DNA of 64,000 nucleotides, from assembly GCF_000004075.3 (NCBI RefSeq), contig NC_026660.2, positions 21,827,498 to 21,891,497 of the forward strand. Reading direction: 5' to 3'. The position numbers and the translations under genes are program-made. Positions 23,005-34,880 of the stretch are shown one piece after another (position 1 is the first letter of the stretch; every line of letters begins with the position of its first letter). The stretch comes from Cucumis sativus (Eukaryota; Streptophyta; Magnoliopsida; Cucurbitales; Cucurbitaceae). A model generated the notes under the pieces. That model saw only the letters and a list, made by a program, of their open reading frames with translations. It did not search any database and was not told the DNA's origin.

Positions 23005-26000
23005 TAATAATAATTAGTTCCCTTCTCTTTCTATGATATTGTTAATGGATATTTTTGGTACACAAATTCATAACCATAGTTCCCACCCCACCCTGTTTCA
23101 TTATGTTATATTAATTCATCTTTGCATTTCATAGTTCACTATCTTTTCTTAATGTTTTTGGTTCATTGTAGGATTATCAATTTTCTTCTATTTTTGTTTA
23201 AACATTAGGGTTTTGTGAAATTAAATACCATTAATTATTGCATTTAATTTGTTTCTGCCTAATAGCCACTTTGGTTATTTTAATACCCAAAAGATATTGA
23301 TTAAGGTTGGATCATATGTTATAGTTTTTATTTGTTTGTTTTGTTATTGGCTGTTCTTTTGAATAGAACAAATGAAAGTGATGATGACATATATAACAAT
23401 TAGATTTATAGCAAAATATGTGGAAGTATTAACCATAAAAATATATTTATTGCAAATATTGATCATTAACTTATATATTTATAATTTTTATATGTTGCTA
23501 TATACTTAATTATTATTTATAAAACTGATTGGACATTTGAACTTGGAGTGATTTGGGTAAACTTTTGAGTTGGTGTTAATAGTTTGAAATTTTCAATTTT
23601 TTGCCTCAACTATTTTAAGTGAGAGAAAAATAGATAAAGACAACAACGAATTTAAATTGTTTTAATTTTATTTTAAAATATGTCACGCGATGAAAACAAT
23701 AATTGAGAAAAATGGAATTATTTAATAGTGAACTTAATTGTATGACTTTGAAATATCAAGATGTGGATTGTAAAAAGAATAATTTATACATCACATGTGT
23801 CATCGTCTCCAATGGGTTAGTTAAAGTCATGTTTATTAAGTTAGTAAAGTTGTTCCTTACCATTATATAAAAAATACGATAACCAATAAAAGAAAGCATT
23901 GTTCAAAAGTATATTTTGTAGTATTAACGGACTGTCAAGTAGATAAACAATACTAGTGGGATATTGTCCATTAATTTGAACATAAATTTTATGACTTTAC
24001 ATTTGGTTATATTTCATATTACTAAAGATAGTTGTTTGATAGTTGTTTTCACTTCTAAATTTATGTTTATTTTTTTATTCAATCAAGATAAGATTTTGAT
24101 CATAATTCCACTCAATAAAAGGTAAAAAAGAAAAAGAAATAAAGCTATGGGTTATTATTGCAAGCACATGTAATATTTGAAAGAAAATCAACAAATGTGT
24201 GGGATATGATTTGATTTTAATTAGTGGTCAAATTCACGTTGATTGGACCTACTTAATATGGCTTTAATAGATATAATTGCTTGAAATCATATGGAAAGTG
24301 AGAAGAGAAAAAAAAAAAAGTGTTATAGTGAAGTAATAATATATAAGTATGAGTAATTAGGTGCGTTATTTCAGGTAAAGATACACAACGGAGAGGCAAA
24401 GCCATGTGAAAAAAAGAAATGCGAACTTTATGGATTTCTCAAATGTATCCATTTTAATGTGAATTATTTAATCAATTCAATGCACTAACACGTTCTATTA
24501 AGTAACCTCTCATGATCTCTAAGTTTTAAATATATATCACTAACAATCAATGGATAAGTTAAAAATTTGTTTTTATAGCTGTGTATGAGAGAAATTCTAG
24601 TCTCTGTAGTTTTGTAGTTACCTCATAAATAGTAGAAATTAATAGAGGGTTTGTTTTTTTGTTTCTCTTCCTTTTTTGACTTCAACAATATATGGAAGAT
24701 GAGAATTTGAACTTCTAACTTGTTGGTTGATAGTTTATACTTTTGAGTTATGCATTCATTGACACTACTTGGAGATTTAATATTTGATGGTTAAATATTC
24801 ATATGATATTAATGTATCATTTATATTAAGTAGGGGTGTGTTGGTCGGTCAATGTCAGATTTTTCTACCAAACAGCCACCGAACTAAATATAGTTGGTTT
24901 AGTAAATGTTCAAATGATTTTGATAGTAAAGATGGACAAATCAATCCCTCGATTTGATGATTGGTTTGAATCGTTCTAAGCCTTTGAAATGGATTGTTTT
25001 TTTGGTCTAAATATGTGCGTTAAATAGTTGATTGGATCGAGAAAATAAGTTGATAAAAATTGATTGTGGTTAAGTAGATGAAGAGGACGGAAAATAGTTT
25101 ATCTTTTCTTTAAAAAAAAAAGGGTCCAAGATGCACTAAATTCCATCTTATGCCAAACATTATTCTTTCGTTGGTCAATTACCGAACTCACACACTCATC
25201 TAAATAAAGACTACTTCATTGACACATGAATATGGTTAACTGTCACATGCACAATCCAGTTACTAACTTTTTACCTTATAAACAATTATCAAATTTTATC
25301 AAATTGTAAGAGATTAAATTTGTAATTTCACTATAGTAGTGATGAATAAGATTGTATTAAAGTTTCAAAATAAAAGAAAAAACTGTGAGTCTTAATGGAT
25401 TTGATTGATCAATAGTCATTATCAATGTAAGAAGCTCACATTTAACATGAGTGTCTGGAATTAACAAATAATTAAAGAAAGGTTGCAACTTTGGAAATCA
25501 ATAATACATTATATTCAATTGGGTACTTGCATAATGTTGTTGATTTTCTTTCTACTATTGTTTTAACTTTCATTTATTTGATAATTGGCTATTTCTGTCA
25601 GTATCTCACATTGTGACATTATTTTATCAGATTGCAACAAAATCTGAAATGAATTATTTAATGAACTTGTTTTGCATTCCAAGGACAGTTTGAAAACAGG
25701 AGATATGGTCGACCCATTAAATATTTGATGCCTATGATGCATTTACTTTCTTTAAATCTAACTTACACCTTTCCATTAACAAAAAAAAAAAAAAAAAGTC
25801 TTTTTTCATACATAGATCATAACATTTTATCCAGAACTTCTTAAAAAATGACAGAGAAAACATAGAAGGAATTAAAAAAAAAATGAATTTAGAGTTCTTG
25901 CTTATCTGTTAAAGGGTTGGCAAGTTTCTATTTTTGTGGGTTTAATGAAGGTTAAGAATGGAGATTATGCCATTGAAGCGCGTTTGTTCTTGTTGGGGTG

Positions 26001-26487
26001 AGTGAAAATGGGGAGCCATGGAGGCAAAAAGCCTAAAGTTATTTAAAGAAAGGGAAAGGAAGAAGAAAAAAGGAAGGCGTTTGGTTGAAGCTCCCAAGAT
26101 TAAAATTTAGCAATAATTACTATATTTATTTGTGTTCTGTTTTGTGAATCTTTGCCTTGAAATTTCTTTACTCTCCTCATCCTTTTCTTCTTCTTTAATC
26201 TTCAAACTCCCTCACAATCCACTAAAAAAGGATCAGACATTGTGGAAAAGAAAAGAGAAAGAGAGGAGGATTCTGTTAAATGATTCTCAAATCTTGTTCC
26301 TTGTTCCTTCTTCCCTGTTACCGTTTTTTTCTCTCTTTACCCAAATCATTCTTTGTTTCTGTTTTCTGAAAATCGTTTTTGGGGTTTTCTTTTATATTCC
26401 CAAGAAAAGAAAGCAAAAAAAAAAAAAAAAAGAAAAAAAAAGAGGACCCTCTTTCTTATTGTTCTTCTTCTTCTTTCATTGGCAGCC
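23005..26487. other. AT-rich spacer and RopGAP 5' leader
   Basis: No coding region is supported. About 23480-23515 matches the 'ttgctatat.cttaattatt' repeat also seen at 34460. About 24830-24960 carries 'taggggtgtgttggtcgg', the look of a dispersed non-coding element end. The last 400 bases (about 26080-26487) are pyrimidine-rich, then A-rich ('aaaaaagaaaaaaaa'), and stay open in frame with the RopGAP start. There is no in-frame upstream ATG that I favour, so I read them as 5' UTR. Confidence 0.6.
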
Positions 26488-29400
26488 ATGACTGAGGTTG
26501 TTCTTCATTCCCCTTCTCATTTTGCTTCATCCCGCAGAAGGGTTTCTTCTTCTTCTTCTTCGTCTTCCACGGTTACTGTTACATGTCCAACGCCTCCCAA
26601 TGATGGATCTCTCCTTGTCAACATGCATTCTCAAACACCCATTTCCCCTTCTTCTTCTTCTTCTTCTGTAGATGGGGATGGGGATGTTACCGAGATTGAA
26701 TGTGAAGTGGAGGAGGTGGTGGGGAAGGACCGGTTTAAGCAAAGAAGAGATCAGCTCTCATTGTTGGCTTTAGTTGTAACCCTTTTCAGGAAATCTTTAA
26801 TTGCTTGCAAGAGTGATAGAAGAGAGCTATGCGCAATGGAGATCGGTTGGCCGACCAATGTACGCCATGTCACCCATGTTACTTTTGATAGGTTTAATGG
26901 ATTCTTGGGTTTGCCTGTTGAGTTTGAACCAGAAGTGCCTCGCAGGGCTCCAAGTGCTAGGTACATTCCTTTTTTTTCCGACTGCTTACAGAATTTGGTC
27001 GTGAGTATTGATTGTTTGGCCTTATGCTTCTTTCTTTATACACTGATTCTTTATGTCTTTTTGTTGGTTTTGGTTGTGTGATTCTTGAAGTTAAGTAGCT
27101 AATGTCTTAATTATACTTCTATTTTTTGCAATTCTGAAGTTTGGGAAGTCGTTCTAGTTGGTTGAGGTTCAACCCTCCAAAGCTTTTGTTGCTGTCTATT
27201 TATCCATCTGAATAGCTATCTCTTTCGTCTGTTGTGACTATCTGGTGCCTTCTTTCTAAATTTCCTTTGAGATTAAGGATCTGTTGAGGAATGTTTCTGT
27301 TCCTGGATTTGAGGCATCATGAACATGGACACTCGTCACGTTTCTCCTTAATTTATTATATATCTAATTTATGTGTCTTGAAGTAAGAAAGAAGAATCAA
27401 TGAGTTCTGTAGCTTCAGTTTCTACCAGAAATGGAAATGAAAGAGAAGAGAAGTATGGACTTTGATTTTCCAATGAAATGTAACCTATAAACTCATATCA
27501 AATTTAGGAAAATTTATTGTCACATGGTGTCTCTCCCCTTCCCCAAACCCTCTTTGGTCCCTGGATCTTTTGCATCCTTATGGTATAAAAGTGCCAACCA
27601 CATCATTCTAGGCTCATCAAATTGTTTCTCCAAATGTAGAGCCCTTTTCTATTTTGGTCTTCTGCATCACACCTTATGTGATTCCATAATCCTTGCTGCA
27701 TATTTGGTGCTGTTCCCTTGCCTTGATACTTGATTTCTATATAGTGTTTTTTTGTTGCTTGCCTATTTTAGGACTTATTTCCTTGAAATTACATTTGTAG
27801 TACCACGGTGTTTGGGGTTTCAACTGAATCCATGCAATTGTCATATGACTCGAGAGGGAATAGCGTGCCAACAATTCTTATACTAATGCAACACTGTCTG
27901 TATGCTCAAGGTGGCTTGCAGGTACATTCACTTTATTTTCATTTATGCGTAACTCCTTAATTGTAAATCCAAAATTCTGGTTCATTAATGCCACAAAGGC
28001 CTAGTGAAAAAAAAGAACAAGAAATGATCTTCCGATTTTTGTTGTGATGGTGAAGATAAGATAGATTTTCAGATCTAATGCCGAAGGTAGTTTCCGGTGT
28101 TCTTTAAGTTTTACACTGTGGATGCATTGTTAATTGGTCCAGCCTAGTGTTTGCTTCTGATTTGTCTTTTCATCCCTTCAGGCTGAAGGCATTTTCAGAA
28201 TTAATGCAGAAAACAGTCAAGAGGAGTATGTACGTGATCAGTTAAATCAAGGAGTGGTACCTGACGACATTGATGTACATTGTTTAGCTGGCCTTATCAA
28301 GGTTATCTCAATTTAATTAAAACTCAAAGATAAATCTATAGGTATTGAATTTGAATAATACTGTTGATTGGTCTGTGAAAATTTGCTATAATCATAGAAA
28401 TAAATGCTTATAAAATGAGAAATTTGTATGGGATCTGGTTCTTGTTAATAATTAAATGTATTGTCACAAAGAACATGGACAAATATCCATTGGATATGAT
28501 GGTCCAGGGTTTATACCCCTGTAAATTACTTGTTCAAACACCTATTCAAAGCACATAATATATTTAGTTGGTTCCCGGTTCTCTTCTAAATTTTTTGCAA
28601 GATTTGGTTAAGTCATCTTACTTGATAGATGCTGAAAATGTCATCATTGTGGAATGTTATTTTTGCTTTCCTCCGATTGAGTGTGTGGTTCATTTTTGCC
28701 TATAGGTTGTCTGTTTTCATCTCTTATGGAATATTCCTTTCCTCTGTTTCTTCAATATGCATACTGTACGGTTTTTGTTTAGTAGGATCGTCTGATGGTC
28801 TTGAGTTTTCTTTTCCCCCTTATATGTTACCCAAGGGATCTCTTTTCACAAATCATAGATCATTTAATCTTACTCAACAGTAACCTTGTAACTCATATCC
28901 AGTGAAATACATTAAGTTTAGAAAGTGAATCATATTCTACACAAACATGAACGAATTTCCTAATAATATGGCATCATAATTGGTTTAGAGTTGGATTAGT
29001 AGAAGAAATAATAATATGACTAGAGACTAAACTGTTGTGCTGGCTATAGATGTTGTTTGTTTCTTTTACAAGTAATTTTGATTTCCATGTGTTCAATTTT
29101 TACTTATTAAAATTAACAGGCTTGGTTCAGAGAACTCCCAGCTGGGATTTTGGATTCTCTGTCGCCCGAGGAGGTCATGGAGTGCCAGACAGAAGAAGAA
29201 TGTGCTGACCTAATAAGGCATCTACCTCCTAGTGAAGCTTCTCTGCTGGATTGGGCAATCAACCTAATGGCAGATGTTGTCACGCAGGAACATTTCAACA
29301 AAATGAATGCTCGCAACATCGCTATGGTTTTTGCACCAAACATGACTCAGGTGAAATTCAAATAGCTTATGTTAGTTAAGTCCACTTTCTGGAGACGAGA

Positions 29401-30244
29401 AATGTTTCTAACTTCTGAGTCTACGTGAAACACATTGAAGATTTGGTATCTTAACTTTTAGTTCCTTTTCTGATTTGCAAGATTTTTCTTTAATCCTTTT
29501 TGGAAGCCTGTGTTTACCTGTCCAAAACTGACCCTGCAATGCGTTCTAAAGTTCCGATTCTGACAAACACAAGAATACATAAGTTTGCTTTTCCCAATTG
29601 TCGAGTTCCTGTTGATGATCATTGGTTGTGCTTGATCCATCTGACAATGGTTTTCTGGCATTCTTTTCATGCAGATGGCCGACCCTTTGACGGCATTGAT
29701 GTATGCTGTTCAAGTTATGAACTTTCTCAGGATGCTGATCTTAAGGACACTCCGAGGAAGGGAAGACTCCATTCTCGACTCTGCTGCTACACATTTAGAG
29801 CCGCCTGATGAGAGTGGCCACCAGAGTCCTTCACAGCCCTGCCTTGGAAATACCGTCACTGTATTTCAGGTGGCAGAGCAAACCGTGCCTGAGTTTTTTG
29901 CAGAACCGCCTGTTCTAGAAACATATTCCGACTGTAACAAAGGTGCACGTTTTTCTGATGGAGATGTTTTTTCTTTAAGCCATGTCAAGAAACTGTTACC
30001 TAATCGATATAGATCCTTACGGAATGCCCACGAAGACAAAGAAGCTGTTACAGGCAATGACATGAAGGCAGAAGTTGTAATCCAAACTGATCTATCAAAT
30101 GTTCCAAATCTGAAAAAAGAAACTAACAAACTAAATAACCAGAACTCTGTATTCCAAGTCTTGGCACCGGTACCGGTAGAGAAGCGGCTCAGCAACTTTA
30201 GTTGTATAAATTCATGGACAGAGCGAATCGAAGCTTGGCGATAA
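26488..30244 (+). CDS. ROPGAP3: Rho GTPase-activating protein with CRIB motif (RopGAP; 5 exons, 504 aa)
   Basis: Stimulates GTP hydrolysis on plant ROP/RAC small GTPases, switching off polarity, pollen-tube and stress signalling at the plasma membrane. Exons: 26488-26960, 27801-27921, 28182-28301, 29120-29350, 29675-30244; 1515 nt in unbroken phase. N-terminus is Ser-rich and low complexity (about 15-62). The CRIB motif IGWPTNVRHVTHVTF is at 119-133 with FDRFNGFLGLPVEFEPEVP after it; CRIB plus RhoGAP is the hallmark of plant RopGAPs. The RhoGAP domain spans about 170-345, with GVSTESMQLSYDSRGNSVP, the arginine finger Arg204 in AEGIFRI, HCLAGLIKAWFRELP, LLDWAINLMADVV and NIAMVFAPNMTQMADPLTAL. 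The C-terminal 150 residues are weakly conserved and end EAWR. Paralogue assignment rests on synteny recalled from Arabidopsis At5g22400; other RopGAP numbers are possible. Confidence 0.95.
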
Positions 30245-32150
30245 ATAGGTAAAACTGTTAACGAAACTTGCTGTGCTATAAAAGATGACACTTTTAAGAA
30301 GTTTGTTGAATATGCTGACCTGACCACATATGAGGTTGCTAATTTTTACGCATGTTTGGCTTAACTTGGGGGTTTTGGAACTGAGCTTCTTCATTATGAT
30401 GTGGTTTCATGTATTTTTTTTTCTTTCTTATTTTTCTTTTTTCTGAGTAATGTGGGCACAAGAATTGCCTCCTCAGTTATATGTAATAAGTAAATAATCA
30501 ATTCTAGGCATCTGAATATATAGCAGGTGATAAAGTTTCATGTTATTATAGATTAGAGGAATGGTGAGGGGAGATGCAAATGAAACTATCTGGTGCCAGA
30601 TTAAGTAGAAGCTCCCAACACTTCATATCCGATCAAAGTGGTTCAAATTCTTATTTTTTCATATGTTGATTCCTCAATTATTTTCATATGGTTTCCACAA
30701 TTTTCAAAGAAACACATTTGAATTAGTTTCTGATAAACTAATTTTTAAGTTTCAATTTTTTTAAAAAATATATTGTTTTCTCACAAAAAAAACATTCGAG
30801 AATATTCTTTGAAAGAAGAGACTTAAAGCTTTTAAAAACATTATAAAACTAAATTGAAGAACAAATCAAAGAACTTTATACGTTAGTTAACAAAAGTGAC
30901 CTTGTAAGGAAAAAAACCAAACAAGCTTGGCATGATATGTGCAGAAATTACCGTAAATTGTTGAAAATATTTACAAAATACACCAAGTTTTTACATTGAT
31001 AAACTAGCAACTTGAATTGGGTGTGCTTAGAACACCGAGGAATGAATCCCAAAATGCAAATGAAACAAAAGACAACAAATGATCTGATTGTTTTATATTC
31101 TAATCCTTCTAAAAGGACATGCATTGGATTTGATTTCATAAGGCAAATATCATCCAGAAACCACAATATCTGAACTCAGGAAACCCAATGACGTGTTAGT
31201 TTAAGAGCCAGCGTCAATGATCTGTCCATTTGACACGTCCCCATCGGCTGTAGATTTGAAAGCCTACCATCCATCTGGGCTTGTCATGTGAGAAGTATCA
31301 TTTGGAATATTCCCTATTTCATTTGTCAAGTGGCAAATAATACACCACTAAGCTCAGCAAGAAGAAGAAGAAGAAGAAATATATGTTATAACCTCTAGTA
31401 AAAACACATCATCATCTAACGAAACAAATAACTTTTTAACAGTGAGGTTTCCAACGGTGAAAGATAAGGTTTAATATGAGACTTTTGTATGGACTATGAA
31501 ATATGATCATCCGCTTACTTCAAATCACTGTTTTTTTTATACAAAGGATGATCATGTCTATCGTAACTTTAAGTCGATAACCAAGTCTATTGTGTACCTT
31601 GTTCTTCTCACACTCTGCTCAATGGAGATAAAATCAAGATAAACATGAGCATCACTGTATGAAAACAGAAAGTTGGATTTCATTTGTTTTTTTAGGGGTC
31701 ACTAATCAAGTAGAGAAATTAAGAATAGGTGGATTTGTATTGAATGAATTTGAGTTCAAACAATTTCAATTACAAGAGGTATCAACTTTGTATGTGTTTT
31801 GCTGCAGATACAAAAGAACAAACACCACAAACTATTCCATTAGATTATAGCAATATGAAATGTAATCAACAGGGATATGCCAAATTTCCAAAACAATGAC
31901 AACCACCAAATCCATGCTTGTCATTACAGCCACCCGTCTATATTCCAATCCAAGAGACCAAAAAAGAAAAAGAGAAAATCAGCTGGCCTAATTAATAAGC
32001 CTCACCTTCATTGTTTCTATCCATTGCCAATCTCGTGCATTCTCACCATCTCACCTTACTCTTCAGTTCACCTGCAAGAAATCATTTCTCTTCGAGTTTT
32101 AGATTATTTATCTTTCAAAGCCAGCAATCCCAATTCAAGAGAGCCAAGCC
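30245..32150. other. Spacer between RopGAP and FAF-like genes
   Basis: Starts with the RopGAP 3' UTR (to about 30500, T-rich). The rest is AT-rich with a short GAA microsatellite near 31360-31379. From about 31990 to 32150 pyrimidine-rich sequence looks like the 5' leader of the FAF-like gene. Open frames such as the one at 31659-31850 have no recognisable content. Confidence 0.6.
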
Positions 32151-32939
32151 ATGGCTGTCTGTAAAAGCCCCCAACACATCTTTGAAAACCAGTTCCCTGA
32201 AAACCAAACCCTTCTTGAGTCAGTCATGTCAACATGGAGCCAGAATGTTGTTAATCCTGTCAATCAAACTCAGGGGTCTTCATTCTCTGAGGTATTTGGT
32301 GACCTCTATTCCAAAGACGGTTTGTCTTCACAGTTACACGAGCCAAATTTATTATCTTCTTCCATAGATTCAAGCCAAATGTCAACAAACAAAAACCAGA
32401 ACAAGAAGGAAAAAAAGAAAGAAGAGTACCCTTTTTCATTCCCTCTTGGAAACAATCATTATTCCAGCTGCAGCAAGATTGATGTTGGGTTTTCCTTGGT
32501 AAAGTCAGAAAGTCTACAACTTTGTACAGAGGGATTGGGGTCAGAAAGTTCAGATGATGTCGAGGAGAACTTTCAAGTTGAGATGATCAAAGAAGAGAAA
32601 ATGGTGAGTGCTTCTGTCAAGCATGTTGCATCTGGGACTTCAAGTGGGGAACTTAGGAGGTCAAGGACGAGTAGACAAGATTTCCCTCCACCTTTATCTT
32701 TCATAGGAAAGAGTGCAAAGACAGGAGTTCGCTTCACTTCGTATAGACAAGATGGAAGGTTTGTCTTGAAAGAAATAAGAATTCCCATTCAGGAATTTCT
32801 TCAAGCACGTAGAGAGGATGGACGTTTGAAACTGCAAATTGTTCAACCCAGTGATTATATCGTGGAAGAGGATGATGAAGAATTTGAAGAGCATGATGCT
32901 GATGAAGCAGAGAATGAAAAAATTGAAGAAGAAAACTAA
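32151..32939 (+). CDS. FANTASTIC FOUR-like (FAF domain, DUF3049) protein, single exon, 262 aa
   Basis: FAF proteins are plant-specific; the founding members repress WUSCHEL and modulate shoot meristem size, and more distant FAF-like proteins have other or unknown roles. The start MAVCKSPQHIFENQFPENQ is the first ATG of the frame. The FAF domain lies at about 178-225: DFPPPLSFIGKSAKTG, then FTSYRQDGRFVLKEIRIP and LQARREDGRLKLQIVQ, the two DGR-containing halves typical of the family. The protein ends in a strongly acidic tail (EEDDEEFEEHDADEAENEK). A lysine-rich patch (NKKEKKKEE region, about 84-95) sits in the low-complexity N-terminal half. It lies just downstream of RopGAP in the same orientation, matching my memory of At5g22390 beside At5g22400. 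Confidence 0.88.
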   Translation: MAVCKSPQHIFENQFPENQTLLESVMSTWSQNVVNPVNQTQGSSFSEVFGDLYSKDGLSSQLHEPNLLSSSIDSSQMSTNKNQNKKEKKKEEYPFSFPLGNNHYSSCSKIDVGFSLVKSESLQLCTEGLGSESSDDVEENFQVEMIKEEKMVSASVKHVASGTSSGELRRSRTSRQDFPPPLSFIGKSAKTGVRFTSYRQDGRFVLKEIRIPIQEFLQARREDGRLKLQIVQPSDYIVEEDDEEFEEHDADEAENEKIEEEN

Positions 32940-34880
32940 GTTAGGAACAATGGTCAATCTTGGTTGAACTTGAAAGTGATAGCCTCATCCATTGTTGTTC
33001 TGTGCAAGGTTCTCAACATTAGTTTTCCTTCCCAAAACATGGAAAGAAAATGGAGAAATGGGGAAAAGAAAGTGCAAAATTACTGTCCAATCTTCTTTCT
33101 CCTTCTGTGTATTAATCAAGAAAAAAAAATGTATAGAACTACAGAAATGGATCAGCTAAATATTCTTGGTTACAGATAGATAAATGGGAGTGTTGCATTG
33201 CATTTAGTTTCTTGAAACACAGAAAAAGCAACCAAGCAAACCAGAAATTTATAATCACTTAAGTGCAATACTGTGCATTGTTATTCAATTCTTGAATGGA
33301 TACATAAGCTCCAAAAGCAATTCCAGTTGGTGAAGTATATATTATGTAATCAAGAGTCACAGAATTTCATTTCTCAAAGCTCTGGATTTTATGTTCTAAA
33401 TTATAAATAACTGATAGCTCAGCAAAGTTGAAAGAATGAATTGTTGGGAATAGCAAACCTGAATTAGTGGTTATAGTTTGCTGTTGCCTGGAAGAAGCAG
33501 AACACCATTTCAATGTAGCTGAAGTTAACATTTTCCCGATTGAAATGATGCACAATCCACATTAGATCAATACTAAACTACAGCAACCGATAGAAGATAT
33601 ATAGTTTGAAACTAATAGAGGGGAGTTTGATCCAACTTATCATTGGAAATTTGAGCTCGTCAGATGCAAAGTAGAAGCATCTGTTGAATTTAGTTTCTGC
33701 TCGTCGGACGAATAAACAAACAGATTCCTATACTGATCATCCAAAAATTACGAATCACAAACTTTTTAATTGAAAACACATATGAACTATCTTCTCTTTC
33801 ACACTAAAAGTAAATTAGTTTTTTATGAACATTGTTGTCATTATTGTAGTCATCTTAAACCGTATTAGGTTTTCTTAATCTACCTTACTATGAATTTTCT
33901 TTTGTTCTCTTTGGTTTAGTTCTTTTATTGGGAGATCCATACTTGAGATATGCTTCTTTGAGCCATGTAGTTGGGATTTTGTTAGTGAGTTTGATGGATT
34001 CTTTTGACATTTTTTTTGTAACTTTCATAGTTCATGTTTGTTTATGTCTTTGATTTTAGGTTAGTGATTCATTTTTCATATTTGTATGCCAAAAAGCAAA
34101 TTAATTATTATGGGTGAAAAGTACTCCAAACTTAATTAAGTGTTGTAATTGTAACCATTGACTGAAAAAAAAAAGTGTTACAACTTTAATCCTCTAATAA
34201 ATCATTGTCCTTAGTACTATAAAAGAAGGTTCTCTCTTATGCATTTAATCATCAATCAACTTTAAAACGTACTTACGACATAAAATTGATAAATTTTAAG
34301 AAAAAAAATATAACATTTGAATCAAGCAATTATTATTACTTGAAAAAATTATTCAACAATTAGATTCAAAATAATAATTTTTTTGTAAATATAGCAAAAT
34401 TTGTTAAATTTTATCACGAGTAGACAAAAGTTTTACTATATTTAAATTTTTTTTAAAATGTTGCTATATTCTTAATTATTATTCATAAAAATGTTTTACA
34501 TAGCTATCATTAAATTGCCTACAAATATTAAATACGCGAGTGAGTAGAGATATGAACTGTTCACCTAGTTAGTACTTCGATAAAATATATTTTTTTGACT
34601 TTGTTGGCAGTTAACTATTTTTTTTAATAACACAATTTAGATATGTTGATAAGTTGATTTGAACCTCCTAAACATAGGTCATTACTAAAAAAGAAAATGA
34701 CTAATTAACAGCCAACTGTGGTAAATTTGGGGTTAATATAAATTAAGACTAAAGTGTTATTTATAATTATCTAAGGGCAGAAAGGTAAATAGAGATATTT
34801 GAGGAGGGTGAATTCGTAATTTGAGTAGTTGGCGGGGGGGTGTTAATGGCCTATCCCACAATAGCATGGAGCCCCAAAAT
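32940..34880. other. AT-rich spacer between FAF-like and LIF2-like genes
   Basis: The first 200-300 bases are likely FAF-like 3' UTR. About 34290-34500 carries fragments of the 'tagcaaaatttt' and 'ttgctatatt.cttaattatt' repeats. A G-rich run ('ggcggggggg') is at about 34832-34840, near the presumed start of the LIF2-like transcript. No coding region is supported. Confidence 0.6.

Noticed and set aside
26353-26487. N-terminal extension of RopGAP into a Lys-rich, hydrophobic leader
   Set aside because: The frame is open but has no ATG upstream of 26488; the sequence is a poly-A and poly-pyrimidine 5' UTR.
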